Of a DNA stretch of 64,000 nucleotides, positions 15,654 through 25,612 are shown piece by piece. This DNA is from Virgisporangium ochraceum. GTDB taxonomy: Bacteria > Actinomycetota > Actinomycetes > Mycobacteriales > Micromonosporaceae. Each line of letters opens with the position of its first letter. Positions within the stretch are counted from its first letter, which is position 1. Made by a program: the position numbers and the translations under genes. The DNA lies in contig NZ_BOPH01000097.1 of NCBI RefSeq assembly GCF_016863655.1, positions 1 to 64,000 of the forward strand. The letters run 5' to 3'. The notes beneath the pieces were generated by a model that saw nothing but the letters and a program-made list of their open reading frames with translations, searched no databases and was not told the DNA's origin.

Positions 15654-17279
15654 TCAGCCGGTGTACCGGCCCTTGCTCGTGGCCGCCACGGTCGCCGACG
15701 GGGCCGACCGGGCGGACGCCGCCACGGCCGGACGGGTCGGGATGGACGACGTGTCGAAGGCGTAGGTGATGACGGCGGTCGCGATCGCGTCGGCGTTGAC
15801 GTCGAGCGCCCGCAGGTTGATGTTGCCGATCAGCGGGTACAGCCGGTCGAGCTGCCGGTAGACCTCCGGGTCACCGCCGTCCTTGACCGGGGTGAAGCTG
15901 TCGCACGGGTCGTGGTAGCAGGGGTCCTTCTGGATGCCGGCGATCCCGCCCCACTTGGCGACGTCCTCGGCAGTCTTGATGTCCTCGGCGCCGGTGAACA
16001 GACCACCGGCGGGGATTCCGACGCCGGCCGCGATGAACGGGCCGTAGTCGGACCGGCCGCTGAAGTCGGCCGGCGCGGTGGGCAGGCGGCGGGAGGCGAA
16101 GAAGCGCTCGAACAGGGCCTCGATCTCCGCCGAGCCGACCGGACCGGGGCCGGAGCCCTCGGCCGCCGAGTCGTCGCCGTCGTACACGCCGAGCGTGTAG
16201 TTCGCCGACGCGATCATGTCGAAGTTCAGGTACAGCTTGATGCGCGCGAGGTCCTCCGGCGTGGAGTTGCCGACGTAGAACGTCGACCCGACGAGGTTGG
16301 ACTCCTCGGCGCCCCACCACGCGAAGCGGACCTTGTTGGTGGGCTTGACCTTGCGCATCTGCCAGGCGATCTCCAGCAGCGCGGCGCTACCGGACCCGTT
16401 GTCGTTGAGACCGGTCGTGTCGGGCTCGGAGTCGAGGTGACCGCCGGCCATCACGACGTTGTCCGGGTTGCCGCCCGGGGTCTCGGCGATGACGTTCTCG
16501 GTGTGCCGGATCTCGGAGGTGGTCGTCGCGGTGATGCGCACGGTCTCCGTGGCTCCGGTGGCGAAGCCCTCGCCGGTGGCGTACGAGACGCCGACGGTCG
16601 GGATGTTCACCGGCGTGCCGAGCGTGGCGAGCAGGAGGTTGTACCGGGACGGGTCGTCACCGTTGCCCTGGTTCATGAGGATCGCGCCGATCGCGCCGGC
16701 GTTCTGCGCGTTGGTGACCTTCTGCCCGAAGGGGCACGTTCCGCGTTGCAGGAGCGCGATCTTCCCGACGACCGCGGCGGTGAAGTCCGCCGGCTCGCAG
16801 CCCGAGGTGCTCGCCCGCGGCGGCGTGAGGTTGACGTCGACCGGCACGACCTCGGCGGTGACGTCACCGGGTCCCGAGCACTCGGACAGGTCGTAGTCGG
16901 TGCCGTCGACGTACGTCGTCGGCGTCGGCGCGGTCTGCGCGAACGACGAGCTCGTCTCGTCGCAGTAGACGAAGTCGAACGGCTGCCGGGTGACCTGGTA
17001 GCCCGCGAGGCGCATGGTCCAGGCGACGTAGTCGGCGCTGCGGTCGTACCCGGGCAGACCGGAGCCGCGGTTGTTGCCGTTGGTGTCGGAGATGAACTGG
17101 AACGCGCCGAGGTGACGCAGCAGTCCCGGGAGCGTCACCGCGCGGGTGAGCTTCTGCGGGGTGTTGTTTCCCGGGTCCGGCTTCGACCGTCCGGCCGAGG
17201 CGGGGCTTCCGGTGAGGGAACCGACGAGGACCATGACTGCTGCGGCGGCGAGTAATCGGCTCTTTGCGCCAAACGCCAT
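15654..17279 (-). CDS. Secreted M28-family metallo-aminopeptidase with PA domain
   Basis: A 541-residue exported zinc peptidase. A Sec signal peptide (to about residue 29) is followed by a pro/N-terminal region, a protease-associated (PA) insert (CEPADFTAAVVGKIALLQRGTCPFG) and an M28 catalytic domain. Visible metal-site motifs are GGHLDSEPDTTGLNDNGSG (His and bridging Asp), WGAEESNLVGS (catalytic Glu and ligand Glu), LNFDMIAS (ligand Asp) and CYHDPCD (ligand His). Aminopeptidase Y/leucine aminopeptidase-like; it releases N-terminal residues from extracellular peptides. GGAAGGAG precedes ATG 17279. It is monocistronic and ends at a strong shared terminator. Confidence 0.92.
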   Translation of the reverse strand: MAFGAKSRLLAAAAVMVLVGSLTGSPASAGRSKPDPGNNTPQKLTRAVTLPGLLRHLGAFQFISDTNGNNRGSGLPGYDRSADYVAWTMRLAGYQVTRQPFDFVYCDETSSSFAQTAPTPTTYVDGTDYDLSECSGPGDVTAEVVPVDVNLTPPRASTSGCEPADFTAAVVGKIALLQRGTCPFGQKVTNAQNAGAIGAILMNQGNGDDPSRYNLLLATLGTPVNIPTVGVSYATGEGFATGATETVRITATTTSEIRHTENVIAETPGGNPDNVVMAGGHLDSEPDTTGLNDNGSGSAALLEIAWQMRKVKPTNKVRFAWWGAEESNLVGSTFYVGNSTPEDLARIKLYLNFDMIASANYTLGVYDGDDSAAEGSGPGPVGSAEIEALFERFFASRRLPTAPADFSGRSDYGPFIAAGVGIPAGGLFTGAEDIKTAEDVAKWGGIAGIQKDPCYHDPCDSFTPVKDGGDPEVYRQLDRLYPLIGNINLRALDVNADAIATAVITYAFDTSSIPTRPAVAASARSAPSATVAATSKGRYTG

Positions 17280-17816
17280 GTTCTGCTCCTTCCGCGTCTG
17301 CGGGCCGCGGAGTTGAGAAAGTGCTCCAGCGGTGTGACAGCAATCTATTCACCGGTGGGGACATACGGAAGCCCGATGAGGCAACCCGATCGACGACGCC
17401 GAGTCGTTGATCCGTCGCTACCTCGACCGAACGGCCGGCTGACGACGAGCACGCGGTCGACTACCGTCGGTCGCGGCAAAAGCAACCGGCCGGCCTTCGG
17501 GTGGGGTCGACGCCGGTGGAGCACGGCACGTACATGCACGGGGCCTTCGGGCCAGCGCAGCTTCCCGACGCAACACACGACAGTTGGGTGCGACATGTGC
17601 CGCTATGGAAAACGCCAGACCCGTCATTGACCGGGGCCGTCGGTGGAAGCGTCAGCTGAACCGATGGCCGGTCCTTGTGGAGTCCCCGCCGGCCCGGTGA
17701 ACGAACCGCGCCGGTCGTAGAACGCTGCCCGCCGCCGTTCGAGGTGGCCGGGTGATGGCCGCTGCGCCAGTTCCACCAGATCCTTGACCGTGTCGGCATC
17801 GCCGGAGGCCGCCGAG
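17280..17816. other. Non-coding interval between divergent peptidase and exopolysaccharide operon
   Basis: This 537-bp gap is the longest in the window. Neither strand has a convincing coding frame or recognisable riboswitch core. It must contain the promoters of the leftward M28 peptidase and of the rightward eight-gene exopolysaccharide operon. TTGACC boxes occur at about 17628 and 17784 on the plus strand but without a convincing -10 partner. Nothing firmer can be said. Confidence 0.5.
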
Positions 17817-20021
17817 ATGCTCACCTCACGTTGGTTCAACCGCCCGACCACCCGACGCCGCACCGTCGCACACCGGCGTCGCGGTCCGATCGCCGCCATT
17901 CTCCTGCTGCTGGTGAGCCAGGCCGCCGTGACGGCGCCCGCCGCCGCGGCGCCCGGGCTCCCGCTCGACGGCGTCGCGTCGGCCCGCCGGCCGGCACCGG
18001 CCGTGCCCGGGTACGGCGCGGTGGCGCCACCGGCCGCGGCGCCGCCGCGAAAGCTGCCCCGCAAACCCGGCACGGTCGCGGTGCGGCCGGGGCAGCACGT
18101 CCGGCCACCGGGCCGCGGTCCGGCCGGGGCGAGAACCGCGACGGTGACCGGCACCGACCGCGCCGCGGTGCGCGCGCTCGTGGTCGCGGTGGACGCCGGC
18201 GACTTCGGCGTCGCCACGTGGCGGTCCACATTGGACCGCGTGGGCGCCGCCTACGACGTGCTGTACGCGCGCACCGCGCCGCTGGTCGCCGACACCCTCG
18301 TGCGTGCCGACGGAACCGGGCGGTACAACGCGATCCTGCTGACCGACAGCATGCTGCTGCACGCCGACGGGTCCGGCGGATACGTCAGCGCGCTGTCCGG
18401 CGACGAGTGGAACCTGTTGTGGGCCTACGAGCGCGACTACGGCGTGCGGCAGGCGACGCTCTACAGCAGCTACGGCACCTTCCCCGAGGACTACTGCCTG
18501 CGCGGCGGCAGCGAGGGCGGCGTGGGGGAGACCCCGATGCTCGCCTCGCTGACCACCGCCGGCGCCGGCGTGTTCGACTACCTCGATCCGGGCGCGCAGA
18601 TCCCGATCTCGCTGTCCTACGTCTACCTCGACGCCCTGCAGTCGGGGTGCGGCGCGCAGCCGGTGCTCACCGGCGGCGGCGCGGTGCTCGGCGTGGCCAC
18701 CACGTCGGCCGACGGACGTGAACGCCTCGCGTTGACGTTCACGTCGAACCAGTACCTGTTGCAGGCGCACCTGCTGGTGTACGGGCTGTTCCGGTGGGCC
18801 AGTCGCGGGCTGTTCCTCGGCGAGCACCGGCACTACCTCAGCGTCGACGTCGACGACTGGTTCAACTCCACCGACCACCAGTTGGCCGACGGCACGGTCG
18901 GCACCGACCCCGGCTTCCGGATGAGCGGCCACGACGCGTACAACGCGCACGTCCAGCAGAACGCGTTGCGGGCCGCCTATCCGCTCGCCAACGGGTTCAC
19001 CATGCACCTGGCCTACAACGGTGGGGATGCGAACCTCCAGGCCGGCAATACGTGCGCGCCCAACGGCGGGATCAACCAGCTGACCGCGACCAGCCGGTGC
19101 CTGGCCGGCGAGTTCCGGTGGGTCAACCACACCCACAGCCACCCGAAGCTGAACTTCACCGACTATCCGACCAGCCTGGCCGAGATCACGCAGAACGTGA
19201 CGGTCGCCAACCAACTCGGGCTGCCGGTCGACGCGACGGTGCTCAAGACCGGCGAGTACTCCGGCCTGGGCGTGTACCACCCGGACCCGGACAACGACCT
19301 CGACCCGCCGACCGACCACGGCCTCGGCGCGTCGAACCCGAACCTGCTCACGGCCGCGAACGACGCCGGCGTGGACTACCTCCACGGCAACATGTCGTTC
19401 CCCAGCCACGTGCCCGCCTGCTTCAACTGCAACATCGTCCACCCGATGCAGCCGGCCCTGTCGGTGGTGCCGGACTGGCCGACGAACGTGGCGTACTTCA
19501 GCACCACCCCGGCCGAGGAGACGTACTTCTACAACTCCTTCTACGGGCCGAACGGCAGGTTCCCGTACTGGCCGACCGACCGCACCTACGAGCAGATCGT
19601 CGGGTACGAGAGCGACCAGGCGATGACCCACGTCGCCACCGGTTCGATCTACACGCACACGTTCCACATCGGGAACCTGCGCGACTACGGTGCCGGCCGC
19701 ACGCTGACCACCGACTGGGTCGAGGCGGTGCTCGCCAGGTACACCGGCTACTACTCCGTGCCGCTGCTCAGCCCGACGTGGCCGGCGCTCGCCGCCCACA
19801 CGGCCGGACGCAACGCCCACTTCGCCGCGCTGTCGGCGGGCGTCGACGCCGTCTACGACCGGGGCGCCGGCACGGTGACCGTCACCTCGCCGGCCGCGGC
19901 GGGCGTCACCATCACCGGTGCGCGGACGAGCGGCTACACCACCTACGGCAGCGAGTCGACGGCGACGCTGGCGCTCGCGGCCGGCACCCCGGTCGTCTTC
20001 ACCCCGAGCCTGCTGCCGTGA
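17817..20021 (+). CDS. Exported CE18 (Agd3-like) exopolysaccharide deacetylase
   Basis: A 734-residue exported protein resembling Agd3, the fungal galactosaminogalactan deacetylase that founded family CE18. It has an Arg-rich n-region and hydrophobic signal core (residues about 20-40), a Pro-rich stretch, an N-terminal domain (about 110-330, where Agd3 carries its carbohydrate-binding module), and the deacetylase barrel. Metal and catalytic motifs are VDVDDWF (D344, D346, D347) and NHTHSHP (H438, H440, H442). A short beta domain closes the protein. It should remove acetyl groups from GalNAc/GlcNAc residues of a secreted polymer and make it cationic. ATG 17817 is chosen for its GGAGG 8 bp upstream. 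It is the first gene of the operon and overlaps the PelF-like gene by GTGA. Confidence 0.82.
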   Translation: MLTSRWFNRPTTRRRTVAHRRRGPIAAILLLLVSQAAVTAPAAAAPGLPLDGVASARRPAPAVPGYGAVAPPAAAPPRKLPRKPGTVAVRPGQHVRPPGRGPAGARTATVTGTDRAAVRALVVAVDAGDFGVATWRSTLDRVGAAYDVLYARTAPLVADTLVRADGTGRYNAILLTDSMLLHADGSGGYVSALSGDEWNLLWAYERDYGVRQATLYSSYGTFPEDYCLRGGSEGGVGETPMLASLTTAGAGVFDYLDPGAQIPISLSYVYLDALQSGCGAQPVLTGGGAVLGVATTSADGRERLALTFTSNQYLLQAHLLVYGLFRWASRGLFLGEHRHYLSVDVDDWFNSTDHQLADGTVGTDPGFRMSGHDAYNAHVQQNALRAAYPLANGFTMHLAYNGGDANLQAGNTCAPNGGINQLTATSRCLAGEFRWVNHTHSHPKLNFTDYPTSLAEITQNVTVANQLGLPVDATVLKTGEYSGLGVYHPDPDNDLDPPTDHGLGASNPNLLTAANDAGVDYLHGNMSFPSHVPACFNCNIVHPMQPALSVVPDWPTNVAYFSTTPAEETYFYNSFYGPNGRFPYWPTDRTYEQIVGYESDQAMTHVATGSIYTHTFHIGNLRDYGAGRTLTTDWVEAVLARYTGYYSVPLLSPTWPALAAHTAGRNAHFAALSAGVDAVYDRGAGTVTVTSPAAAGVTITGARTSGYTTYGSESTATLALAAGTPVVFTPSLLP

Positions 20022-21601
20022 AGATCCTGCTGATCTCCGAAGGCACCTACCCGTACGCGACGGGCGGGGTGAGCGTCTGGTGCGACCAGCTCATCCGCGG
20101 CATGCCGGAGTGCCGGTGGGAGGTCGTGGCCCTGTGCGTCGACGGCCGGGAACGGGAGGTCTGGGCGCCGCCGGGAAACCTGGAGTGGGTGAACCCGCTC
20201 CCGCTGTGGGGGCCGCAACCGCACCGGAGCGTGCAGGCGCCGGGCGCGGCGTTCCTCTCCTCCTACGAGGCGTTCCTCACCGCGCTGCTGCAGCCCCAGG
20301 ACCCGCGCTCCGACGAGGCGGCGGTGAACCGCAGCCGGTTCCTGCTGTCGCTGCGCGGCCTGTACGAGTACGCCGCCAGCGGCGGCGACCTCGCCGGCGC
20401 GGTCACCGCCAACGCCACGCTCGGCCTGATGATGGACGCCTGGCACGGCATCCACGGCGACGGGCTCACCCTCGCCGACGCCGTCGAGGCGGCCTGGCTG
20501 CTGCAGCACATGCTGCGGCCGCTGGCCGTGCGGCCCGTCGACGCCGACATCGTGCACTCGTCGATGAACGGGCTGAGCATGCTCGTCGCGATGGCCACGA
20601 AGTGGCGCTACGGCGTGCCGGTCATCATGTCCGAGCACGGCATCTACCTCCGCGAGCGGTACCTGTCCTACCTGCAGACGACGGTGCCGCACGCGGTGAA
20701 GGTGCTGGTTCTCAGCTTCTTCCGGGCGCTGGCCGGCGGCGGGTACCTCATCGCCGACGCGCTGGCGCCGCACTCGGCGTACAACCGGCGCTGGCAGCTG
20801 CAGAACGGCGCCGACCCGGCGCGCATGTGGACGATGTACAACGGCGTCTCGCTCGACGAGTTCCCGGTGGCCGAGTCCGAACCCGCCGAGCCGACGGTGG
20901 TGTTCATGGGACGCATCGACCCGTTGAAGGATCTGCACACGCTGATCCGCGCGTTCCAGGTGGTGCGCGGCAAGGTACCCGACGCGCGGCTGCGGATCTA
21001 CGGCGGCACGCCGCCGGGCAACGAGTCCTATGAGGACAGTTGCCGCCACCTCATCGACGAGCTCGGCCTCACCGGCGCGGCCGTGCTCGAAGGCCGGGTG
21101 GACAAGCCGATCAGTGCCTACCACGCCGGGAACGTCGTCGCCCTCACCAGCATCTCCGAGGGCTTCCCGTACACCGTCGTCGAGGCGATGGCCTGCGGGC
21201 GCGCCGTCGTGTGCACCAACGTCGGCGGGGTGGCGGAGGCGGTCGGCGACGCGGGCCTGGTGGTGCCGCCGCGCGACCACGTGGCCGTCGCCGAGGCGTG
21301 CGTGCGGATCCTCACCGAGGACGCGACCCGCCGGCGGATGGCCGCCACCGCGCGCGAACGGGTCACCGAGCTGTTCACGCTGCAGAACTCGCTCGACGCC
21401 TACCGCCGCGTGTACCGCAACGTGACGGCCGGCCTGCCGGCCTCGGCGCCGGAACAGGTCACCGAGGTCCGGCCCAAGGTGCGGGGACGGGCGACGGTCA
21501 ACGGCCGCGGGCACGCGGCGTTCACCGCGATCGGGCGGGCCACGGTGCGCGTCCGGGGCCGCGCGGCGGTTCCGGCCCTCACCCTCGGGGAGACCTCATG
21601 A
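20018..21601 (+). CDS. pelF: PelF-like GT4 glycosyltransferase (polymerising)
   Basis: A 527-residue cytosolic glycosyltransferase of family GT4. The N-terminus ISEGTYPYATGGVSVWCDQL and the block SEHGIYLRER (S205-) are hallmarks of PelF (DUF3492 + GT4). The donor-binding half has FMGRIDPLKDLHTLI and the retaining-GT EX7E motif SEGFPYTVVEAMACG (E381, E389). PelF uses UDP-GalNAc/GlcNAc to build the Pel polymer, so this is the likely polymerase here. The last 60 residues (Arg-rich, repeated VRGRATV/VRGRAAV) are an unusual tail. It begins with GTG overlapping the deacetylase stop and ends in an ATGA overlap with the next gene. Confidence 0.88.
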   Translation: MKILLISEGTYPYATGGVSVWCDQLIRGMPECRWEVVALCVDGREREVWAPPGNLEWVNPLPLWGPQPHRSVQAPGAAFLSSYEAFLTALLQPQDPRSDEAAVNRSRFLLSLRGLYEYAASGGDLAGAVTANATLGLMMDAWHGIHGDGLTLADAVEAAWLLQHMLRPLAVRPVDADIVHSSMNGLSMLVAMATKWRYGVPVIMSEHGIYLRERYLSYLQTTVPHAVKVLVLSFFRALAGGGYLIADALAPHSAYNRRWQLQNGADPARMWTMYNGVSLDEFPVAESEPAEPTVVFMGRIDPLKDLHTLIRAFQVVRGKVPDARLRIYGGTPPGNESYEDSCRHLIDELGLTGAAVLEGRVDKPISAYHAGNVVALTSISEGFPYTVVEAMACGRAVVCTNVGGVAEAVGDAGLVVPPRDHVAVAEACVRILTEDATRRRMAATARERVTELFTLQNSLDAYRRVYRNVTAGLPASAPEQVTEVRPKVRGRATVNGRGHAAFTAIGRATVRVRGRAAVPALTLGETS

Positions 21602-23052
21602 CGATGGGCGCGGCCCGTGACCTGGCCGAGGACGCGACCCGCGACATCTCGGCGCTGGTCCAGAAGGCGATGCGTCGCGACCCGCTCGACGACCTGGTCG
21701 AGCGGGTCCGTCCGGTGGTCACCGGTGCCATCGACGCGCTGCAGGTGGCGGCCTCGCTCGAGGCCGACGGCCTCACCGACCGCGCCGCCCAGGTCGAGTA
21801 CGGCTACCCCGACGTGTTCACCCTCGCCGAGGAGGTCTACCGCCGCACGGCCGCGGACCGCTCCGGTGGCCCGCCGATCCCGCGGATCACCCGCGGCCTG
21901 CGCAACGGGCTGCACGACATCGCCCACGGCGTGCTGTACATGTTGCCGGCCGCGATCTTCCCGGCGCTGCTGGCCGCCGTCGGGCCGCGGTCGCTGGTGC
22001 TCGGGCTCGTCCTCGCCGGCGGGCTCGGCTGGGTGTGGGCCGGCTGCGCGTCGTGGCTGGCGTACCGGTTGCTGGGCCGGGGCCACCCCGCGGGGGCGGG
22101 CCGCATGCTGCGCTGGTGGTCGATCGCCGGGCTGCCGGCGGCCGCCGTGGTCGGCTTCGCGGTGACGGGCCTGACCGGTGCCGGGCGCGGACTGGTCGTC
22201 CTGGCGGTGGGGCAGATGGCCTACCAGATGGCCGCCAACACGTTGATGTTCTACCACCGCGAGTACCGGCTGCTCCTCGTGATGGGTCCGGCGGTGCTCG
22301 TCGGCGGCGCCTACCTGTACTACGGCGGGGCCGCGGTGCGGGGCGTGGCGGTCGGCGTCTCGGCCGTCTCGGTCGCGGTGGCGTACGCGCTGGCGATGCG
22401 GCAGACCGTGCGGCCACGCGGCGACCGCGAGGCGGGCATCGCCTCGGGGCTGCGCGGGGAGTGGTGGCAGTTCCCGTCGGTGCTGCTGTACACCGCGTTG
22501 ACGGCGGCGTTCCTGCTGCACGCGCAGGCGCCGTACATGTCCGGCCGGCTCGACATCGTGGTCGCGGCGCTGCCGCTCGTCGTGGGCATGGGCGTGGTGG
22601 AGTGGCGGGCCCGCCGCTTCGGCGAGCAGGCGCGGGCGCTGCTGGGCCGGGTGCGCCACCCGCGCCGGTTCGTGGTGCGCGTGTGGCTGCTGCTGGTCGG
22701 CAGCCTGGCGGCGTGCCTGGTGACGATCGCGGCCGTCGCCGCCGTGGTGCTCGTGGCGCTGCGGGCCGCGGGTCTGCTCAGCGCCGCGGCGGCGGTGATG
22801 GCGGCCGCGGGGGTGGTGCTCGGTGGGGCGTACTTCCTGGGGTTCCTGCTGGCGAACCTGTCCGAGTACCGGTGGTTGTGCGGCTCGCTCGCGGTGTGCC
22901 TGGGCGCGCACGTCGCGGTGACGCTGCTCGCGCCGCGGACGCTGAGCCCGCTGGCCGACACCACCGTGTTCCTGGCCACGACCGTGCTGCTGCTGGTGCT
23001 GTTCGTCGCGGCGCTGGCCGGCCGGCTCGGGCACGCACGAGACTACAGATGA
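21598..23052 (+). CDS. Polytopic membrane protein, probable polysaccharide exporter (PelG position)
   Basis: A 484-residue protein with a hydrophilic N-terminal region of about 100 residues and then about 12 membrane spans. This is the span number of PelG and other MOP-superfamily flippases. It follows the PelF-like gene with an ATGA overlap, as pelG follows pelF in Pel operons. Direct similarity to PelG is not obvious by eye: the cytosolic N-terminal extension ([25 protein letters not shown]) is atypical. An exporter partnering the glycosyltransferase is inferred from topology and position. An alternative is a PelE/PelG composite or an unrelated scaffold. Confidence 0.7.
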   Translation: MTMGAARDLAEDATRDISALVQKAMRRDPLDDLVERVRPVVTGAIDALQVAASLEADGLTDRAAQVEYGYPDVFTLAEEVYRRTAADRSGGPPIPRITRGLRNGLHDIAHGVLYMLPAAIFPALLAAVGPRSLVLGLVLAGGLGWVWAGCASWLAYRLLGRGHPAGAGRMLRWWSIAGLPAAAVVGFAVTGLTGAGRGLVVLAVGQMAYQMAANTLMFYHREYRLLLVMGPAVLVGGAYLYYGGAAVRGVAVGVSAVSVAVAYALAMRQTVRPRGDREAGIASGLRGEWWQFPSVLLYTALTAAFLLHAQAPYMSGRLDIVVAALPLVVGMGVVEWRARRFGEQARALLGRVRHPRRFVVRVWLLLVGSLAACLVTIAAVAAVVLVALRAAGLLSAAAAVMAAAGVVLGGAYFLGFLLANLSEYRWLCGSLAVCLGAHVAVTLLAPRTLSPLADTTVFLATTVLLLVLFVAALAGRLGHARDYR

Positions 23053-23063
23053 CGGAGATGACG

Positions 23064-23792
23064 ATGCATGCAGTGATCATGGCCGGGGGGAAGGGCACGC
23101 GGCTGCGTCCGTACACGACCGCGCTGCCCAAGCCGTTGGTACCGATCGGTGACAGCCACGCGATCCTGGAGGTGGTGCTGCACCAGCTCTCGGCGTACGG
23201 CTTCACGTCGGCGACGCTGGCGATCAACCATCTAGGCCAGCTCATCCGCGCCTTCGTCGGCGACGGGTCGCGGTGGGGGATCGAGATCGACTACGTCGAG
23301 GAGTGCGTGCCGCTGTCGACCATCGGCCCGCTGTTCGGCATGCGGGACCGGTTGCCCGAGCACTTCCTGGTGATGAACGGCGACGTCCTGACCGACCTGG
23401 ACTACTCCGACCTGCTGCACACCCACGCGATGTCCAAGGCCCCGCTGACGGTCGCCACCGCGCGCCGCACGGTCCACATCGACTTCGGTGTGCTCGACGT
23501 CGACGACGAGTCCATCGTCGGCTTCCGCGAGAAGCCCAACCTCGACTACCGGGTCAGCATGGGCGTGTACGGCCTGTCCCGGTCGACGATCGAGCCGTAC
23601 CCGGAAGGCCTGGCGTTCGGGTTCGACCAGCTCGTGCTGGAACTGCTCGAGCAGGGCCGGTGCCCGGCGAGCTACCGGTTCGAGGGCTACTGGCTCGACA
23701 TCGGCCGCCCCGACGACTACGACGAGGCCAACCAGAGCTTCGAGTCGCTGCGGCCGCTGCTGCTGCCGGCGTTGCGGCGGGCACGGGTATGA
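23064..23792 (+). CDS. Sugar-1-phosphate nucleotidyltransferase
   Basis: A 242-residue NTP_transferase family enzyme that makes an NDP-sugar from a sugar 1-phosphate. It shows the signature [22 protein letters not shown] at the N-terminus, the metal-binding [11 protein letters not shown] and the sugar-binding FREKP...[12 protein letters not shown]. The short form lacks the hexapeptide acyltransferase domain of GlmU. ATG 23064 has GGAG at 6 nt, although an upstream ATG at 23049 overlaps the previous stop (ATGA). It probably supplies an activated precursor for the operon's polymer; the sugar is unknown. Confidence 0.9.
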   Translation: MHAVIMAGGKGTRLRPYTTALPKPLVPIGDSHAILEVVLHQLSAYGFTSATLAINHLGQLIRAFVGDGSRWGIEIDYVEECVPLSTIGPLFGMRDRLPEHFLVMNGDVLTDLDYSDLLHTHAMSKAPLTVATARRTVHIDFGVLDVDDESIVGFREKPNLDYRVSMGVYGLSRSTIEPYPEGLAFGFDQLVLELLEQGRCPASYRFEGYWLDIGRPDDYDEANQSFESLRPLLLPALRRARV

Positions 23793-24694
23793 GACCGGTC
23801 CTGCTGTTCGGCGCGTCCGGGTTCCTCGGCGCGCACGTCCGCGCGGCGCTGCAGCCGCACGCCCCGCTGCTGTGCCCCGGCCGCGACCGGTGCGACCTGC
23901 TGACCGCCGGGGCGGTCGAGCTCGCGGCGCGGTTGCGGGCCACCGGTGCGGGCACGGTCGTCAACTGCACCGGGCGCCTCGACGGGTCGGTCGCCGACCT
24001 GGTGTCGGCCAACACGATGGTCACCGCGAAGCTCATCGACGCGGTGGAGCGGGTCGACCCGACCATCAGGCTGGTCCGCCTCGGCTCGGCCGGCGAGTAC
24101 GGACCGGTGCCGCACGGCGAGGCGGCGACGGAGGACGGCCCGGCGACCCCGGTCAGCGAGTACGGCGTCAGCCACCTCGCCGCCACGACCCTGCTCGCGG
24201 TGGCCAGCCGCCGCCACCGCGTCGACGGGGTGACGCTGCGCGTGTTCAACCCGGTCGGCACCGGCCAGCGCGGCGCGAACCTGCTCGGGCGCGCGGCGGA
24301 GCGGATGGCGATGGCCCTGGCCACCGGAGCCGGCTCGATCACGCTGGGCCCGCTGACGAGCCACCGCGACTTCGTCGACGCCCGCGACGTGGCGAGCGCC
24401 GTCCTCGCCGTCGTCACCGCCCCGTACCTGCCGGCGCGGGTGGTGAACATCGGCAGTGGGCGGGCCGTCGCCACCCGCGACGCCGTGGAGCTGCTGGCGC
24501 GCGTCGCCGGGTTCCGCGGCGAGGTGCGCGAGGAGTACGTGGGCTCGACGCGGTCGGCCGGCGTCGACTGGATGCTCGCCGACATCGAGCGGGCCCGCGA
24601 CACGATCGGCTGGCAGCCGGTGTGGCGCCTCGCCGACACCGTCGAGACGATCTGGGCCGAACAGCGTCCGGTCGCGCAGGGGTCGCGACGATGA
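23789..24694 (+). CDS. NAD-dependent sugar epimerase/reductase with a YxxxH active site
   Basis: A 301-residue extended short-chain dehydrogenase ([10 protein letters not shown] nucleotide motif, [17 protein letters not shown]). The family catalytic YxxxK is replaced by Y125-GVS-H129. Lys normally lowers the Tyr pKa and holds the nicotinamide ribose, so a His here may mark a specialised or altered activity. Likely a 4-epimerase or 4-reductase on an NDP-sugar. It overlaps its neighbours on both sides by ATGA. Confidence 0.8.
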   Translation: MRPVLLFGASGFLGAHVRAALQPHAPLLCPGRDRCDLLTAGAVELAARLRATGAGTVVNCTGRLDGSVADLVSANTMVTAKLIDAVERVDPTIRLVRLGSAGEYGPVPHGEAATEDGPATPVSEYGVSHLAATTLLAVASRRHRVDGVTLRVFNPVGTGQRGANLLGRAAERMAMALATGAGSITLGPLTSHRDFVDARDVASAVLAVVTAPYLPARVVNIGSGRAVATRDAVELLARVAGFRGEVREEYVGSTRSAGVDWMLADIERARDTIGWQPVWRLADTVETIWAEQRPVAQGSRR

Positions 24695-25593
24695 CGCGAC
24701 GGCGTCGTCGGGCGCCGGCAGCGCTGATGGCGCTGGCGGTCTGCGCCGGCTGCTCGGCGCCGGCGCCGGTCCCCGGCCGCGACGCCGCGCCGGGCTGGAT
24801 CTACCAGCTCCAGGGCTACCCGGACGGGCGCCTCGATTCGCTCGCCCGTGCCCCCCAGCAGCTCGTCGTCGTCGACCTGGCCCGCGACGCCGGCGCCGGC
24901 TACTTCGACCGAGCCGAGATCGCCGCGGTGCGCGCCTCGGGCAAGACCGTGCTGGCGTACTTCGAGATCGGCAGCATCGAGGACTTCCGGCCCGAGTACC
25001 CGCCGCTGCGCCGCGACGCCGCGGACCTGATCGGGAACCGCTGGGAGGACTGGCCGGACGAGTACTTCGTGCGGTACTGGGACGAGCGGTGGTGGCAGCG
25101 GGTCGTCGCGCCGCGCGTCGACCGGGCCCTGGCGGCCGGCTTCGACGGCGTCTACCTCGACACGCCGCTCGCCTACGAGGAGCTGGACCCCGCCCACGCC
25201 GACGGGCGCGACCGGCGGGACCTGGCGCGGGCGATGGCCGACCTCGTCGTCCGGATCAGCCGTCGGGCGAAGCAGCGGGAGCCGGGATTCCTTGTGGTGC
25301 CCCAGAACTCGCCCGAGCTGCGCACCCAACCCGGCTACACCGAAGCGATCGACGGCATCGGTGTCGAGGAGCTGTTCTTCGAGGCCACCGACCGGCGGTG
25401 CGCCGCCGACTACTGCGCCGAGAACCTCGGGCACACCCGCGCCCTGCGCGACGCCGGAAAGTTCGTGCTCGCCGTCGACTACGCCGCGCGCCCGGGCAAC
25501 GTGCGCGCGGCGTGCCAGCACTACCGGTCCGAACGGTTCGTGGGCTACGTCGGCCCGCGCGACCTCGACCGCATCGGAACGACCTGCCCCTGA
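24691..25593 (+). CDS. Secreted GH114 endo-alpha-1,4-polygalactosaminidase
   Basis: A 300-residue exported glycoside hydrolase of family GH114. The signal region ends AVCAGC, a possible lipoprotein anchor at C21. Family segments: GWIYQLQGYPD, VVDLARDAG, VLAYFEIGSIEDFRPEYPP, GFDGVYLDT (D157, probable catalytic Asp), VPQNSPEL and GVEELFFEAT (E231, probable second carboxylate). GH114 enzymes (for example fungal Ega3) cut de-N-acetylated alpha-1,4-galactosamine polymers. In a synthesis operon it would trim or release chains, as PelA's hydrolase domain does. ATGA overlap with the preceding gene. Confidence 0.86.
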   Translation: MTRRRRRAPAALMALAVCAGCSAPAPVPGRDAAPGWIYQLQGYPDGRLDSLARAPQQLVVVDLARDAGAGYFDRAEIAAVRASGKTVLAYFEIGSIEDFRPEYPPLRRDAADLIGNRWEDWPDEYFVRYWDERWWQRVVAPRVDRALAAGFDGVYLDTPLAYEELDPAHADGRDRRDLARAMADLVVRISRRAKQREPGFLVVPQNSPELRTQPGYTEAIDGIGVEELFFEATDRRCAADYCAENLGHTRALRDAGKFVLAVDYAARPGNVRAACQHYRSERFVGYVGPRDLDRIGTTCP

Positions 25594-25612
25594 CCCGGAA
25601 GGAGCCGCCCGC

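Noticed and set aside
17280-17816. Possible riboswitch (c-di-AMP or c-di-GMP type) upstream of the peptidase or exopolysaccharide operon
   Set aside because: No recognisable conserved core could be found by eye on either strand. A covariance-model search would be needed to reopen this.
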